Of a stretch of DNA of 64,000 nucleotides, positions 52,494 to 60,170 are shown in pieces. The stretch comes from JANLUX01 sp031366005 (GTDB lineage: Bacteria > Bacteroidota > Bacteroidia > AKYH767-A > OLB10), in the NCBI GenBank assembly GCA_031366005.1, contig JANLZB010000038.1:62001-126000 (forward strand), given 5' to 3'. A program made the position numbers and the translations under genes. Each line of letters starts with the position of its first letter. Within the stretch, counting starts at the first letter, position 1. A model generated the notes under the pieces. That model was not told the DNA's origin. It searched no databases and was given only the letters and a program-made list of their open reading frames with translations.

Positions 52494-53567
52494 ATGAAAA
52501 AAAATATTCTTATAACCGGTGGTGCAGGATTTATTGGCTCACATGTAGTGAGACTTTTTGTAAAGAAATATCCTGACTATCATATTTTTAATTTAGATAA
52601 TCTCACTTACGCTGGTAACCTCGCTAACCTGAAAGATGTTGAACATGCTTCTAATTATTCTTTTATCAAAGCGGACATTACTGATGCTTTATTAATGGAT
52701 GAATTATTTGAACAACATAAATTTGATAGTGTAATTCATCTCGCTGCAGAATCACATGTTGATCGCAGCATTGCCAATCCGATGGATTTCATCATGACCA
52801 ATATTGTTGGCACAGTTAATCTGTTAAATTCTGCGCGAAAAAACTGGATTCAGGAAACTCAAAACTCAAAACTCAAAACTCAAAATTTATTTTATCATAT
52901 CAGTACAGATGAAGTGTATGGATCATTAGGTTCAACAGGATTTTTTACTGAAGCAACTGCCTATGATCCGCGTAGTCCTTACTCTGCTTCAAAAGCAAGT
53001 TCTGATCATTTGGTACGTGCTTATCATCATACTTATGGATTGCCGGTTGTTATCAGCAACTGTTCAAACAACTATGGTTCATTTCAGTTTCCTGAAAAAT
53101 TAATTCCGCTGGCAATTAATAATATTAAAAACAATAAACCAATTCCTGTTTATGGCAAGGGAGAAAATATTCGTGACTGGTTGTTTGTTGAAGATCACGC
53201 TGTAGCAATTGATGTAATTTTTCACCAGGGAAAAAATGGTGAGACCTATAACATCGGTGGTAATAATGAATGGAAAAATATTGATTTGATTTACTTGTTA
53301 TGTGATATCATGGATCGAAAATTAAAACGTGAAAGTGGTGCTTCACGAAAATTGATCACGTTTGTAAAAGATCGTGCAGGACATGATATGCGCTATGCAA
53401 TTGATTCATCCAAACTACAACACGAATTAGGTTGGAAACCATCTTTACAATTTGAAGAAGGACTTGAAAAAACTGTGGATTGGTATCTTGCAAACGAAGA
53501 ATGGATGCAACAGGTAACATCAGGTGACTATCACCATTATTATGAAAAACAATATCAACTACGATAA
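52494..53567 (+). CDS. rfbB: dTDP-glucose 4,6-dehydratase
   Basis: This 357-residue protein has ITGGAGFIGSHVVRLFVK, LAAESHVDRSIANPMDFI, YHISTDEVYGSLG (Asp-Glu of the dehydratase active site), the catalytic YSASKASSDHL, and SNNYGSFQFPEKLIPL. It turns dTDP-glucose into dTDP-4-keto-6-deoxyglucose. No RmlA, C or D gene is in the window. Residues about 121-132 (QETQNSKLKTQN) come from a heptad repeat, just before the YHIST motif; other enzymes of the family have a short loop there. Confidence 0.93.
   Translation: MKKNILITGGAGFIGSHVVRLFVKKYPDYHIFNLDNLTYAGNLANLKDVEHASNYSFIKADITDALLMDELFEQHKFDSVIHLAAESHVDRSIANPMDFIMTNIVGTVNLLNSARKNWIQETQNSKLKTQNLFYHISTDEVYGSLGSTGFFTEATAYDPRSPYSASKASSDHLVRAYHHTYGLPVVISNCSNNYGSFQFPEKLIPLAINNIKNNKPIPVYGKGENIRDWLFVEDHAVAIDVIFHQGKNGETYNIGGNNEWKNIDLIYLLCDIMDRKLKRESGASRKLITFVKDRAGHDMRYAIDSSKLQHELGWKPSLQFEEGLEKTVDWYLANEEWMQQVTSGDYHHYYEKQYQLR
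52858..52885. repeat. Perfect heptad array inside rfbB
   Basis: CTCAAAA is repeated exactly four times (52858-52864, 52865-52871, 52872-52878, 52879-52885). It encodes part of the in-frame insert in the dehydratase, without stop or frameshift. Confidence 0.9.
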
Positions 53568-53586
53568 TTTAAGTTAGTTACCAATC

Positions 53587-54603
53587 ATGTCTTCACACCC
53601 TGTTTTTAAATATAAATATCACACTGCTGATATCACTCAAAAAAATATTCTTGTAACAGGCGGTGCAGGTTTCATTGGTTCTAATCTTGTAGAATATCTT
53701 TTATTAAACGGAGCAAAAAAAGTGCGTGTGCTTGATAATCTCAGCAATGGATTTCATCGCAACATAGAAAACTTTTTATCCAATCCTGCTTTTGAATTTA
53801 TAGAAGGAGACATTACAGATAAAGAAACCTGTGCAAGAGCTTGTGATGGAATAAATCTGGTAAGTCATCAGGCTGCATTGGGATCAGTTCCACGTTCAAT
53901 TCAAAATCCGATTGCAACACATGAAGTGAATGTTACCGCTTTTTTAAATATGCTTGTTGCTGCACGCGATGCAGGTGTTAATCGTTTTGTGTATGCAAGT
54001 TCTTCTTCTGTTTATGGTGACAGCACAGCATCACCAAAGAAGGAATCGAACCGTGGCAATCCACTTTCGCCTTATGCGGTTTCTAAATTGAGTAACGAGT
54101 TATATGCTTTCGTTTTTGCAATTCATTATAAAATGCCATTGATTGGCTTACGGTATTTCAATGTGTTTGGTCCGCGTCAGGATCCTAACGGTCCATACGC
54201 TGCTGTAATTCCACTTTTTATGAACGCACAATTATTTGATACCGAAGCAGTGATTTATGGAGATGGAGAACAGACACGTGATTTTACTTTCGTAGAAAAT
54301 GCTGTTCAGGCGAATGTGCGTGCATTGTTTGCTGAAGATGAAGAAACATTAAATAAAGTTTATAATGTTGCTGTGAGTGAAAGCATTTCGGTAAACCAGC
54401 TTTATTCGTTGATAGCAAGTATTACAGGAAGCACAAAACTTCCACGATACATGCCTGAGCGAAAAGGAGATGTTAAAAATTCGTTAGCTGATCTTTCCAT
54501 GGCAAAGAAATTGCTGAATTACGATCCGCAGTACAGTCTTCAACAAGGATTGCCTGCAACAGTAGAGTGGTTTAAAAAAACATTCTCAAAAAAACATGCG
54601 TAG
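53587..54603 (+). CDS. UDP-N-acetylglucosamine 4-epimerase-like SDR protein (WbpP type)
   Basis: This 338-residue protein has VTGGAGFIGSNLVEYLL after a 20-residue lead (typical of WbpP/TviC), then HQAALGSVPRSIQNP, a motif specific to this clade, with YASSSSVYGDST, catalytic YAVSKLSNELY and RYFNVFGPRQDPNGPYAAVI. It probably interconverts UDP-GlcNAc and UDP-GalNAc or their uronates. It overlaps the phosphatase gene by 8 bp. Confidence 0.85.
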   Translation: MSSHPVFKYKYHTADITQKNILVTGGAGFIGSNLVEYLLLNGAKKVRVLDNLSNGFHRNIENFLSNPAFEFIEGDITDKETCARACDGINLVSHQAALGSVPRSIQNPIATHEVNVTAFLNMLVAARDAGVNRFVYASSSSVYGDSTASPKKESNRGNPLSPYAVSKLSNELYAFVFAIHYKMPLIGLRYFNVFGPRQDPNGPYAAVIPLFMNAQLFDTEAVIYGDGEQTRDFTFVENAVQANVRALFAEDEETLNKVYNVAVSESISVNQLYSLIASITGSTKLPRYMPERKGDVKNSLADLSMAKKLLNYDPQYSLQQGLPATVEWFKKTFSKKHA

Positions 54604-55345
54604 CATTTTTAATATTTTTACTTCTTCCAAAAACAAATCCGCTGAATCGTTAAATTTTTCAATATTGAATGTTGATATGCATTCGCACCTTATTCCGGGA
54701 ATTGATGATGGAGCAAAGACGATGGAAGAGAGTGTTACACTGATTAAGACTTTGCATGGTTTAGGATTTACACGGCTTATCACCACTCCGCATATCATGA
54801 GTGATTATTATAAAAACACTCCTGAAATAATTAATGCAGGATTAGAACAAGTTCGCGAAGCATTGAAAGTGGAAAATATCCCTGTTGAAATTTCTGCTGC
54901 AGCTGAGTATTATATTGATGATGGATTTCTGCAAAAATTAGAGGAAGAAAAACTTTTGACATTTGGTGATAATTATTTGCTGACGGAGATTTCTTATATC
55001 AATCCACCGGATAATCTCAAACAAATATTTTTTCGTGCGCAGGTTTTAGGTTACAAACCTATTCTTGCACATCCTGAACGTTATCCGTTCTGGTATAATA
55101 ATTTTGATGAATACCGTTCGCTTCGTGAGACAGGTGTTTTGCTTCAGTTAAATTTAAATTCTTTGGCAGGATATTATGGTCCAGATGCTAAAAAGGCCGG
55201 TGAAAAAATGATCGATCTTGAAATGATAGATATGGTGGGCAGTGATATGCATCACAACAAACATGGAGTTGCTTTGCATCGCTGCCTTAACGAAAAATAC
55301 CTGCCGAAAGTTTTAGAATTCAATTTGCTGAATAAGCATTTATAA
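54596..55345 (+). CDS. CpsB/YwqE-type tyrosine-protein phosphatase (PHP family)
   Basis: This 249-residue protein has the PHP metal-binding motif NVDMHSHLIPGIDDGAKTME, then TRLITTPHIMSDYYKN, AEYYIDDGF, LAHPERYPFWY and the final MVGSDMHHNKHG. It is a manganese-dependent phosphatase that acts on tyrosine kinases of capsule/exopolysaccharide export. No such kinase (Wzc) is in the window, so the partner must lie further downstream or elsewhere. It closes the cluster. Confidence 0.88.
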   Translation: MRSIFNIFTSSKNKSAESLNFSILNVDMHSHLIPGIDDGAKTMEESVTLIKTLHGLGFTRLITTPHIMSDYYKNTPEIINAGLEQVREALKVENIPVEISAAAEYYIDDGFLQKLEEEKLLTFGDNYLLTEISYINPPDNLKQIFFRAQVLGYKPILAHPERYPFWYNNFDEYRSLRETGVLLQLNLNSLAGYYGPDAKKAGEKMIDLEMIDMVGSDMHHNKHGVALHRCLNEKYLPKVLEFNLLNKHL

Positions 55346-55371
55346 TATTTTTTAACTGAAAAAAAATTTCT

Positions 55372-55854
55372 ATGTTTCTTAAACTGACAAAATATAATCT
55401 TTGGGCAAACCAAACCCTTTGCGGATTTATTCTTAAGGCCGGAGAAGCAATTGCTGATGTTGAACAATCGGGTAGCTTTCCTACTGTAAGAAAAACTTTA
55501 TTACATATTTGGGATGGACAGGTAATATGGTATAATCGTTTGCATGGGAAATCTTTATCTGCATTTCCCAGCCAGAGTTTCGAGGGAAATTTGGAGGAAG
55601 CAATAAATGGATTATTGGAAAGTTCACGACAATATGTTGATTATGTAAATGAATTAAATGAAAACTATGATTCTGTCATTAAGTATAATACTTTTGATGG
55701 TAAACAATTTGAAAACACCGTAAAGGATATAATTTTTCACATTATGAATCACAGTACATACCATCGCGGACAAATTATTAATCTTTTGCGCGGTGCAGGA
55801 TTCACAGAGGTTGGTTCTACCGATTATATGCGTTTTTGCAGGAGTAATTTGTAA
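55372..55854 (+). CDS. DinB family protein (second copy)
   Basis: This 160-residue four-helix protein starts MFLKLTKYNLWANQTLCGFI, the usual WAN opening of this clade, and has HIWDGQVIWYNRLH and the C-terminal metal triad HIMNHSTYHRGQIINLL. It differs from the DinB-like gene at 24820 in sequence and belongs to the group with a short N-terminus. Function is unknown; metal-dependent thiol transfer is a possibility. Confidence 0.82.
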   Translation: MFLKLTKYNLWANQTLCGFILKAGEAIADVEQSGSFPTVRKTLLHIWDGQVIWYNRLHGKSLSAFPSQSFEGNLEEAINGLLESSRQYVDYVNELNENYDSVIKYNTFDGKQFENTVKDIIFHIMNHSTYHRGQIINLLRGAGFTEVGSTDYMRFCRSNL

Positions 55855-55930
55855 GAAAACCGGGTTATTCAAAATTTTTAAGAAACTATCTGCTTTATAT
55901 TGCGTAGAAAAGTGCTAAACAACACTTTCT

Positions 55931-56179
55931 ATGCACAGCAACGAAATTGAACAGCATCTGAATGTCACTGCCAAGTTTGAATTGATTAATGGTTCAGTTA
56001 AATACGGAATGATTAACAAACAGATTGATGGTGACCTTTACAAAAGTGATTATTATTTTATTTCGCTGCAGAATCTGAATACTTTCCGCAAAGCAATAAC
56101 GCAACGCAATTATGAATTCTGCAAAGCATTGATGGAAAAAATAAATGTAAAGTTTATAAAAGACATTACTCCAATTTAG
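55931..56179 (+). CDS. Hypothetical protein (82 aa)
   Basis: This short protein starts MHSNEIEQHLNVTAKFELIN with no signal peptide. Its first half looks beta-rich (TAKFELINGSVKYGMI, YKSDYYFISLQNL) and the rest helical. No family was recognised. It is preceded by a clean gap and followed directly by a palindromic repeat. Confidence 0.5.
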   Translation: MHSNEIEQHLNVTAKFELINGSVKYGMINKQIDGDLYKSDYYFISLQNLNTFRKAITQRNYEFCKALMEKINVKFIKDITPI

Positions 56180-56298
56180 GTTTAAACGCAGATAGTTCAA
56201 AGTTTTTACCGCAGAGAACCGCAGAGAAAATATTTTTATCTCCGCGGTTCTTTGCGTTATTGGAAGAATTCAATTTTGCGCTCTCTGCGTTTAAAAAA
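56178..56298. repeat. Nested palindromic repeat element
   Basis: TTTAAACGCAGA (56181-56192) pairs with TCTGCGTTTAAA (56284-56295) outside. Inside lie two tandem copies of ACCGCAGAGA (56208-56227) and an inverted TCTCCGCGGTTCTTTGCGTT (56239-56258). It lies between convergent genes and may end transcription on both sides. The CGCAGAGA unit is common in Bacteroidota intergenic repeats. Confidence 0.75.
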
Positions 56299-57294
56299 TC
56301 AATAATATTTTATACCAATTATTTCCCGCACTTCCTTAATTGTTTTGGATGCACTTACATGCGCTTTTTCTTTTCCCTGACGCATCACTTTCTTTAAAAA
56401 ATCTTCATCACTACTAATTTCTTTAATCTTCTCACTTAATGGTTGTATAAAAGCAATCATGTCTTCTGCTAATTGCTTTTTCAAATCACCATATCTTATT
56501 TTACAGTTGTTGTATAGTTCTTCAAAATGCAGAACCGTTTCAGTTTTGCTTAACACACTCATTAGTGTAAACAAATTCTGAACAGCCTCGGGCTTTTGCT
56601 GATTAAGCTCTGTTGGTCCTGCATCAGTAACTGCACGCATTACTTTTTTTCGAATTACATCCGCACTGTCAGCTAAAAAAACTGCATTGCCTTCTCCCTC
56701 TGATTTTCCCATTTTTCCGCTTCCATCCAACCCGGGGATTTTCACAAGTGTTTCTCCAAAATTAAAAGCAACAGGTTCAGGAAAATATTCTGTTTTATAT
56801 AATCTGTTAAAACGATTTCCAAATGTGCGTGTCATTTCCAAATGTTGTTCCTGGTCTTTACCCACCGGAACGCGTGATGCACGATGAAGTAAAATATCAG
56901 CAGCCATTAAAACAGGATAAGTGAGTAGTCCCGCATTAATATTATCAGGCTGATTGCGTATTTTATCTTTGAATGTTGTTGACCGTTCCAGTTCTCCCAC
57001 ATAAGCATTCATATTCATGAGCAAATACAATTCAGCAGTTTCAGGTATATCACTTTGAACATAAATGGTACTTGCTGCAGGATCGAGACCGCAAGCAAGA
57101 TATTCAACCAATACCTGCCTGACATTATTTTTTAAATTTTCCGGAGTTGGATGTGTAGTGAGTGAATGATAATCCGCAATAAAAAAAAAGCAACGATGCT
57201 CATATTGCATCTTCAAAAAATTTTTTACCGCTCCAAAATAATTTCCAATATGAAGATTACCTGTGGAGCGGATGCCGCTGACTACTGTTTCCAT
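56299..57294 (-). CDS. trpS: Tryptophan--tRNA ligase
   Basis: This 331-residue class I synthetase has the HIGH-type motif TGNLHIGNYFGAV (11-23) and KMSKS-type KMGKSEGEG. Other family segments are ADYHSLTTHP, QSDIPETAELYLLMNMNAYV and PVLMAADILLHRASRVPVGK. It charges tRNA-Trp with tryptophan in the cytosol. Length is normal. It is convergent with the small gene at 55931 and divergent from plsC. Confidence 0.95.
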   Translation of the reverse strand: METVVSGIRSTGNLHIGNYFGAVKNFLKMQYEHRCFFFIADYHSLTTHPTPENLKNNVRQVLVEYLACGLDPAASTIYVQSDIPETAELYLLMNMNAYVGELERSTTFKDKIRNQPDNINAGLLTYPVLMAADILLHRASRVPVGKDQEQHLEMTRTFGNRFNRLYKTEYFPEPVAFNFGETLVKIPGLDGSGKMGKSEGEGNAVFLADSADVIRKKVMRAVTDAGPTELNQQKPEAVQNLFTLMSVLSKTETVLHFEELYNNCKIRYGDLKKQLAEDMIAFIQPLSEKIKEISSDEDFLKKVMRQGKEKAHVSASKTIKEVREIIGIKYY

Positions 57295-57383
57295 AGCGGG
57301 CTAAATTAAATGGTTTACTTAACTTCAAGTCACTACTGTAAGGTTTGAAACCCTGACAGGGGTAAATACTTTATTTTCGTGCT

Positions 57384-58145
57384 GTGAAATTTATTTCGTT
57401 TGCGCTGCGAAGAATCTGGTGCGTATGGTTTTTTATAGTAGGAGGTTTGTCTTTTATCCTGCTTTATCCGTTGTTTTTTGTTTTACTAAGAAAGCGAAGC
57501 TGGTTCAAGTATGCGTTCCGATTAAAAAAAGTTTGGGCACACATTATACTTTTTGGAAGTGGGATTTTTTACACTATCAAACGTGAAGGAGTTATTGACC
57601 GTAAAAGAGCGTATGTAATTTGTCCTAATCATACTTCTTATCTCGACATTGTTATTACCAATATTGTGTTTCCAAATTACTTTCATTTTATGGGTAAGGC
57701 AGAATTACTCACCATACCATTATTTAAAATTTTTTTTCAACGGATGAATATTCCTGTTGACCGTACCAGCATCACTGCATCACATAAAGCTTTTAATCGT
57801 GCAAAAGAGGATATTGACAGAGGAATTAGTATTGCTATTTATCCGGAAGGAACAATCCCTGAATGTTCACCTGATGTAGGTCCTTTTAAGAATGGAGCTT
57901 TCAAACTTGCCATTGAAAAACAAATTCCGATTGTACCGATCACCTATTTGGATAACTGGAAAATTTTTCCTGACAGAGAAGGATTTCGTTACCTGTGCCG
58001 GCCAGGATTGTCAAGGATAATTGTTCATACACCGATTGAAACCAAAGGAATGGGAGATGAACATGTTTCAACACTTCGAGAGAGCGTACGTAATATTATT
58101 AAGCAAACAATGATAAAACATGGAAATATCCCGGGAACTCATTGA
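57384..58145 (+). CDS. plsC: 1-acyl-sn-glycerol-3-phosphate acyltransferase (PlsC family)
   Basis: This 253-residue protein has a GTG start and a membrane anchor (ALRRIWCVWFFIVGGLSFIL) followed by the HxxxxD catalytic motif CPNHTSYLDIVIT, then FHFMGKAELLTIPLFKIFFQ and the EGT motif YPEGTIPECSPDVGPFKNGA. It adds the second fatty acid to make phosphatidate at the inner membrane. Its end overlaps gatC by 26 bp, an unusual coupling. Confidence 0.88.
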   Translation: MKFISFALRRIWCVWFFIVGGLSFILLYPLFFVLLRKRSWFKYAFRLKKVWAHIILFGSGIFYTIKREGVIDRKRAYVICPNHTSYLDIVITNIVFPNYFHFMGKAELLTIPLFKIFFQRMNIPVDRTSITASHKAFNRAKEDIDRGISIAIYPEGTIPECSPDVGPFKNGAFKLAIEKQIPIVPITYLDNWKIFPDREGFRYLCRPGLSRIIVHTPIETKGMGDEHVSTLRESVRNIIKQTMIKHGNIPGTH

Positions 58146-58416
58146 CAAGCTTGCGCGCTTATCACGTTTATCTTTTGCTGATGAAACAGAAAAAGAAAAG
58201 ATCCGCAACGATCTAAACAGAATTTTGCAGTTTGTTGATCAGCTTAATGAAGTAAATACCGAGGGTGTTGAGCCTTTGATTTTTATCAATGAAGACACCA
58301 GTGTATTACGTGAGGATGTAGTAGTGCATCAAATTACAAGAGCAGATGCATTAAAGAATGCGCCAATGAAAAATGAGGAATATTTTTTAGTTCCTAAAGT
58401 GATTAATAAAAGTTAA
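58120..58416 (+). CDS. gatC: Asp/Glu-tRNA(Asn/Gln) amidotransferase subunit C
   Basis: This 98-residue protein has the GatC layout: ISRELIDKLARLSRLSFADE at the N-terminus, a linker (NEVNTEGVEPLIF) and RADALKNAPMKNEEYFLVPK at the C-terminus. It stabilises GatA and helps make Gln-tRNA-Gln or Asn-tRNA-Asn. GatA and GatB are not adjacent. Its start lies inside the end of plsC in another frame. Confidence 0.9.
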   Translation: MEISRELIDKLARLSRLSFADETEKEKIRNDLNRILQFVDQLNEVNTEGVEPLIFINEDTSVLREDVVVHQITRADALKNAPMKNEEYFLVPKVINKS

Positions 58417-58462
58417 GCCCTGATTACAATAAGAAACCACGGCTTAAAAAAAATTCTTTTTT

Positions 58463-58900
58463 TTATCTCACGTTTACCGGCTCACAAAATTCTTCAAAAG
58501 CAGCCATCAGGTTTTCTGCTATCATCTCAGCAGAATGACCTTCTATAAGATAACGCTCAATAAAATGAACCAGTTCTCCGTCCTTAAACAAAGCAATGCT
58601 TGGTGAAGAAGGAGGATATGGCAAGGTGAGCCTGCGTGCGTGAGAGGTAGCTTCCACATCCTGACCAGCAAAAACAGTACATAAATGATCAGGACGAAAT
58701 TCGCTCCTGCTTAATGCCATCTTTACTGCTGGGCGTGCAGCTCCGGCAGCACATCCGCACACTGAATTAATAACAAGCAAAAGAGTGCCTTTGCTATTGG
58801 GGATAGTGGCATCCACCTGCATTCCATCTGTAAGCTCGGTGAAACCAATTGATGTGAGTTCCTGGCGCATCGGTGCGCATAATTGTTCGGGATACGGCAT
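58463..58900 (-). CDS. Bacilliredoxin (BrxA/BrxB family)
   Basis: This 145-residue protein matches the YphP/YqiW family: an N-terminal EQLCAPMRQELTSIGFTELT, the redox motif VINSVCGCAAGAARPAV, FAGQDVEATSHARRL and FKDGELVHFIERY. It has the CGC active site. It removes bacillithiol from proteins in Firmicutes; in Bacteroidota the thiol partner may be bacillithiol too. It stands alone. Confidence 0.88.
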   Translation of the reverse strand: MPYPEQLCAPMRQELTSIGFTELTDGMQVDATIPNSKGTLLLVINSVCGCAAGAARPAVKMALSRSEFRPDHLCTVFAGQDVEATSHARRLTLPYPPSSPSIALFKDGELVHFIERYLIEGHSAEMIAENLMAAFEEFCEPVNVR

Positions 58901-59066
58901 AATAATAAGGGGTTATAACAGAGTACAAAAATAATAAGAAAAAAAATATTATCCGTTATGATAATGCAAAGCGCTTTTTTAAACCGTTTTTGTAAGAATA
59001 GACTGCTTTTGCACGCTTTAAGTTTGTGGACTCAATAATATTTGTCCTAACAAAAAAATATATAAA

Positions 59067-59414
59067 ATGAAAAAAAGTATGCAACACATAGAGATGAAAG
59101 ATGCATTTCCTGTATTCAAATTCAATTATAAGGGAAAACTAGTGAATAGTAACAGTGCTGCCATGCCATTGCTCGGTTACTGGAATTGCAAAATGGGCGC
59201 AGGAATTTCCACAGAATTGATGATGGCTTGTCCTGCAATTAAATCAGCAATTAAAAGCCCACAGCCCGGAGAATGTAAAATGCAGTTTGGAGAACTTCAG
59301 ATCTGGTGTGATGTGGTTCCATTTCCTGAAGCCGGTTACATAGGTGTTTATGGTTATCATATTGAAATAATGAATGCTGCTCAACAAACTGTGCAGCTTA
59401 GAATGGCGAGTTAA
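59067..59414 (+). CDS. Hypothetical PAS-like protein (115 aa)
   Basis: This protein starts MKKSMQHIEMKDAFPVFKFN and its core looks like a small alpha-beta sensory fold (FPVFKFNYKGKLVNSNSAAM, then IWCDVVPFPEAGYIGVYGYH). The PAS match is loose. A Cys in STELMMACPAIKS may be a binding site. A strong terminator follows. It may be connected with the receiver gene downstream. Confidence 0.5.
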   Translation: MKKSMQHIEMKDAFPVFKFNYKGKLVNSNSAAMPLLGYWNCKMGAGISTELMMACPAIKSAIKSPQPGECKMQFGELQIWCDVVPFPEAGYIGVYGYHIEIMNAAQQTVQLRMAS

Positions 59415-59440
59415 TAATATATATAAATATTCTCATGCAA

Positions 59441-59467
59441 AATCCCGCTCAGGCGGGATTTTTTTGT
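59441..59467 (+). terminator. Rho-independent terminator
   Basis: AATCCCGC (59441-59448), loop TCAG, then GCGGGATT (59453-59460) followed by a T-run (TTTTTTG). It ends the transcript of the PAS-like gene. Confidence 0.9.
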
Positions 59468-59611
59468 TGTTAGCAATCATTAAATTAATATTTAAAAAAG
59501 TGAATCTTTTAGGGTAGTTATTCGTACTAATATCAATTAAAACAATTCGACAAGTTTATACAAGACATTTAACTATTAAAATAATTCAAGTACTAATTAA
59601 ATAAAGTAAAA

Positions 59612-60037
59612 ATGAATACGCAAACAATAACAAAGCAACAAACCTCAACCCCAACACGATATGGTAAAGTATTATTGATTGATGATAATTCGATGGATAA
59701 CTTCATAAATAAAAAGATTTTGGAAACAGGTCATTTCGCATCCAGTGTAATTTCACATCAGGGCGCACCAGAAGCTTTGGCATATCTTAAAAAAGAAAAT
59801 ATTGAAGCTTTACCCGAAATAATTTTTCTGGATATCAATATGCCTGGTATGGATGGATTTCAGTTTCTGGATGCGTTTGCTGAATTACCCGCTGCTGTTC
59901 ATCAGAAATGTAAAATTATTATGCTCTCCACTTCTGAAAGTTTTAAAGATTTAAACCGCGCTAATAAAAATCCTTTCGTAAAAAAGTTTTTAAATAAGCC
60001 GCTTTCATCACCTGTTATTAGTGCAATAAAGATTTAA
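59612..60037 (+). CDS. Single-domain response regulator (receiver only)
   Basis: This 141-residue protein has a 17-residue lead and then a CheY-like receiver: acidic pair in LIDDNSMDNF (Asp24, Asp25), the phospho-acceptor Asp74 in IIFLDINMPGMDGFQ, a Ser/Thr switch in IIMLSTSESF and the conserved Lys in FLNKPLS. It has no output domain, so it acts by protein-protein contact. No sensor kinase is adjacent. Confidence 0.92.
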   Translation: MNTQTITKQQTSTPTRYGKVLLIDDNSMDNFINKKILETGHFASSVISHQGAPEALAYLKKENIEALPEIIFLDINMPGMDGFQFLDAFAELPAAVHQKCKIIMLSTSESFKDLNRANKNPFVKKFLNKPLSSPVISAIKI

Positions 60038-60045
60038 GGATTTTG

Positions 60046-60077
60046 ATTGTGAAGCCACTTTTCTGAAACTTCACAAT
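60046..60077 (+). terminator. Probable terminator of the response regulator gene
   Basis: ATTGTGAAG (60046-60054) pairs perfectly with CTTCACAAT (60069-60077), 14-base loop, followed by ACTTTTCTT. It lies 9 bases after the stop. The T-run is imperfect. Confidence 0.55.
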
Positions 60078-60170
60078 ACTTTTCTTGCAGGAGTTCATTT
60101 TTTTTTAGTTCTTTGAGCTAAGGTTTGTGTTTCTACAGCACAGTTCTCTCAAAACTATTCTGATAATCCT

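Noticed and set aside
58413..58447. TTAAGCC/GGCTTAA inverted repeat after gatC
   Set aside because: The stem is only 7 bp with a 21-base loop and is followed by an A-run on the plus strand, so it is not a convincing terminator.
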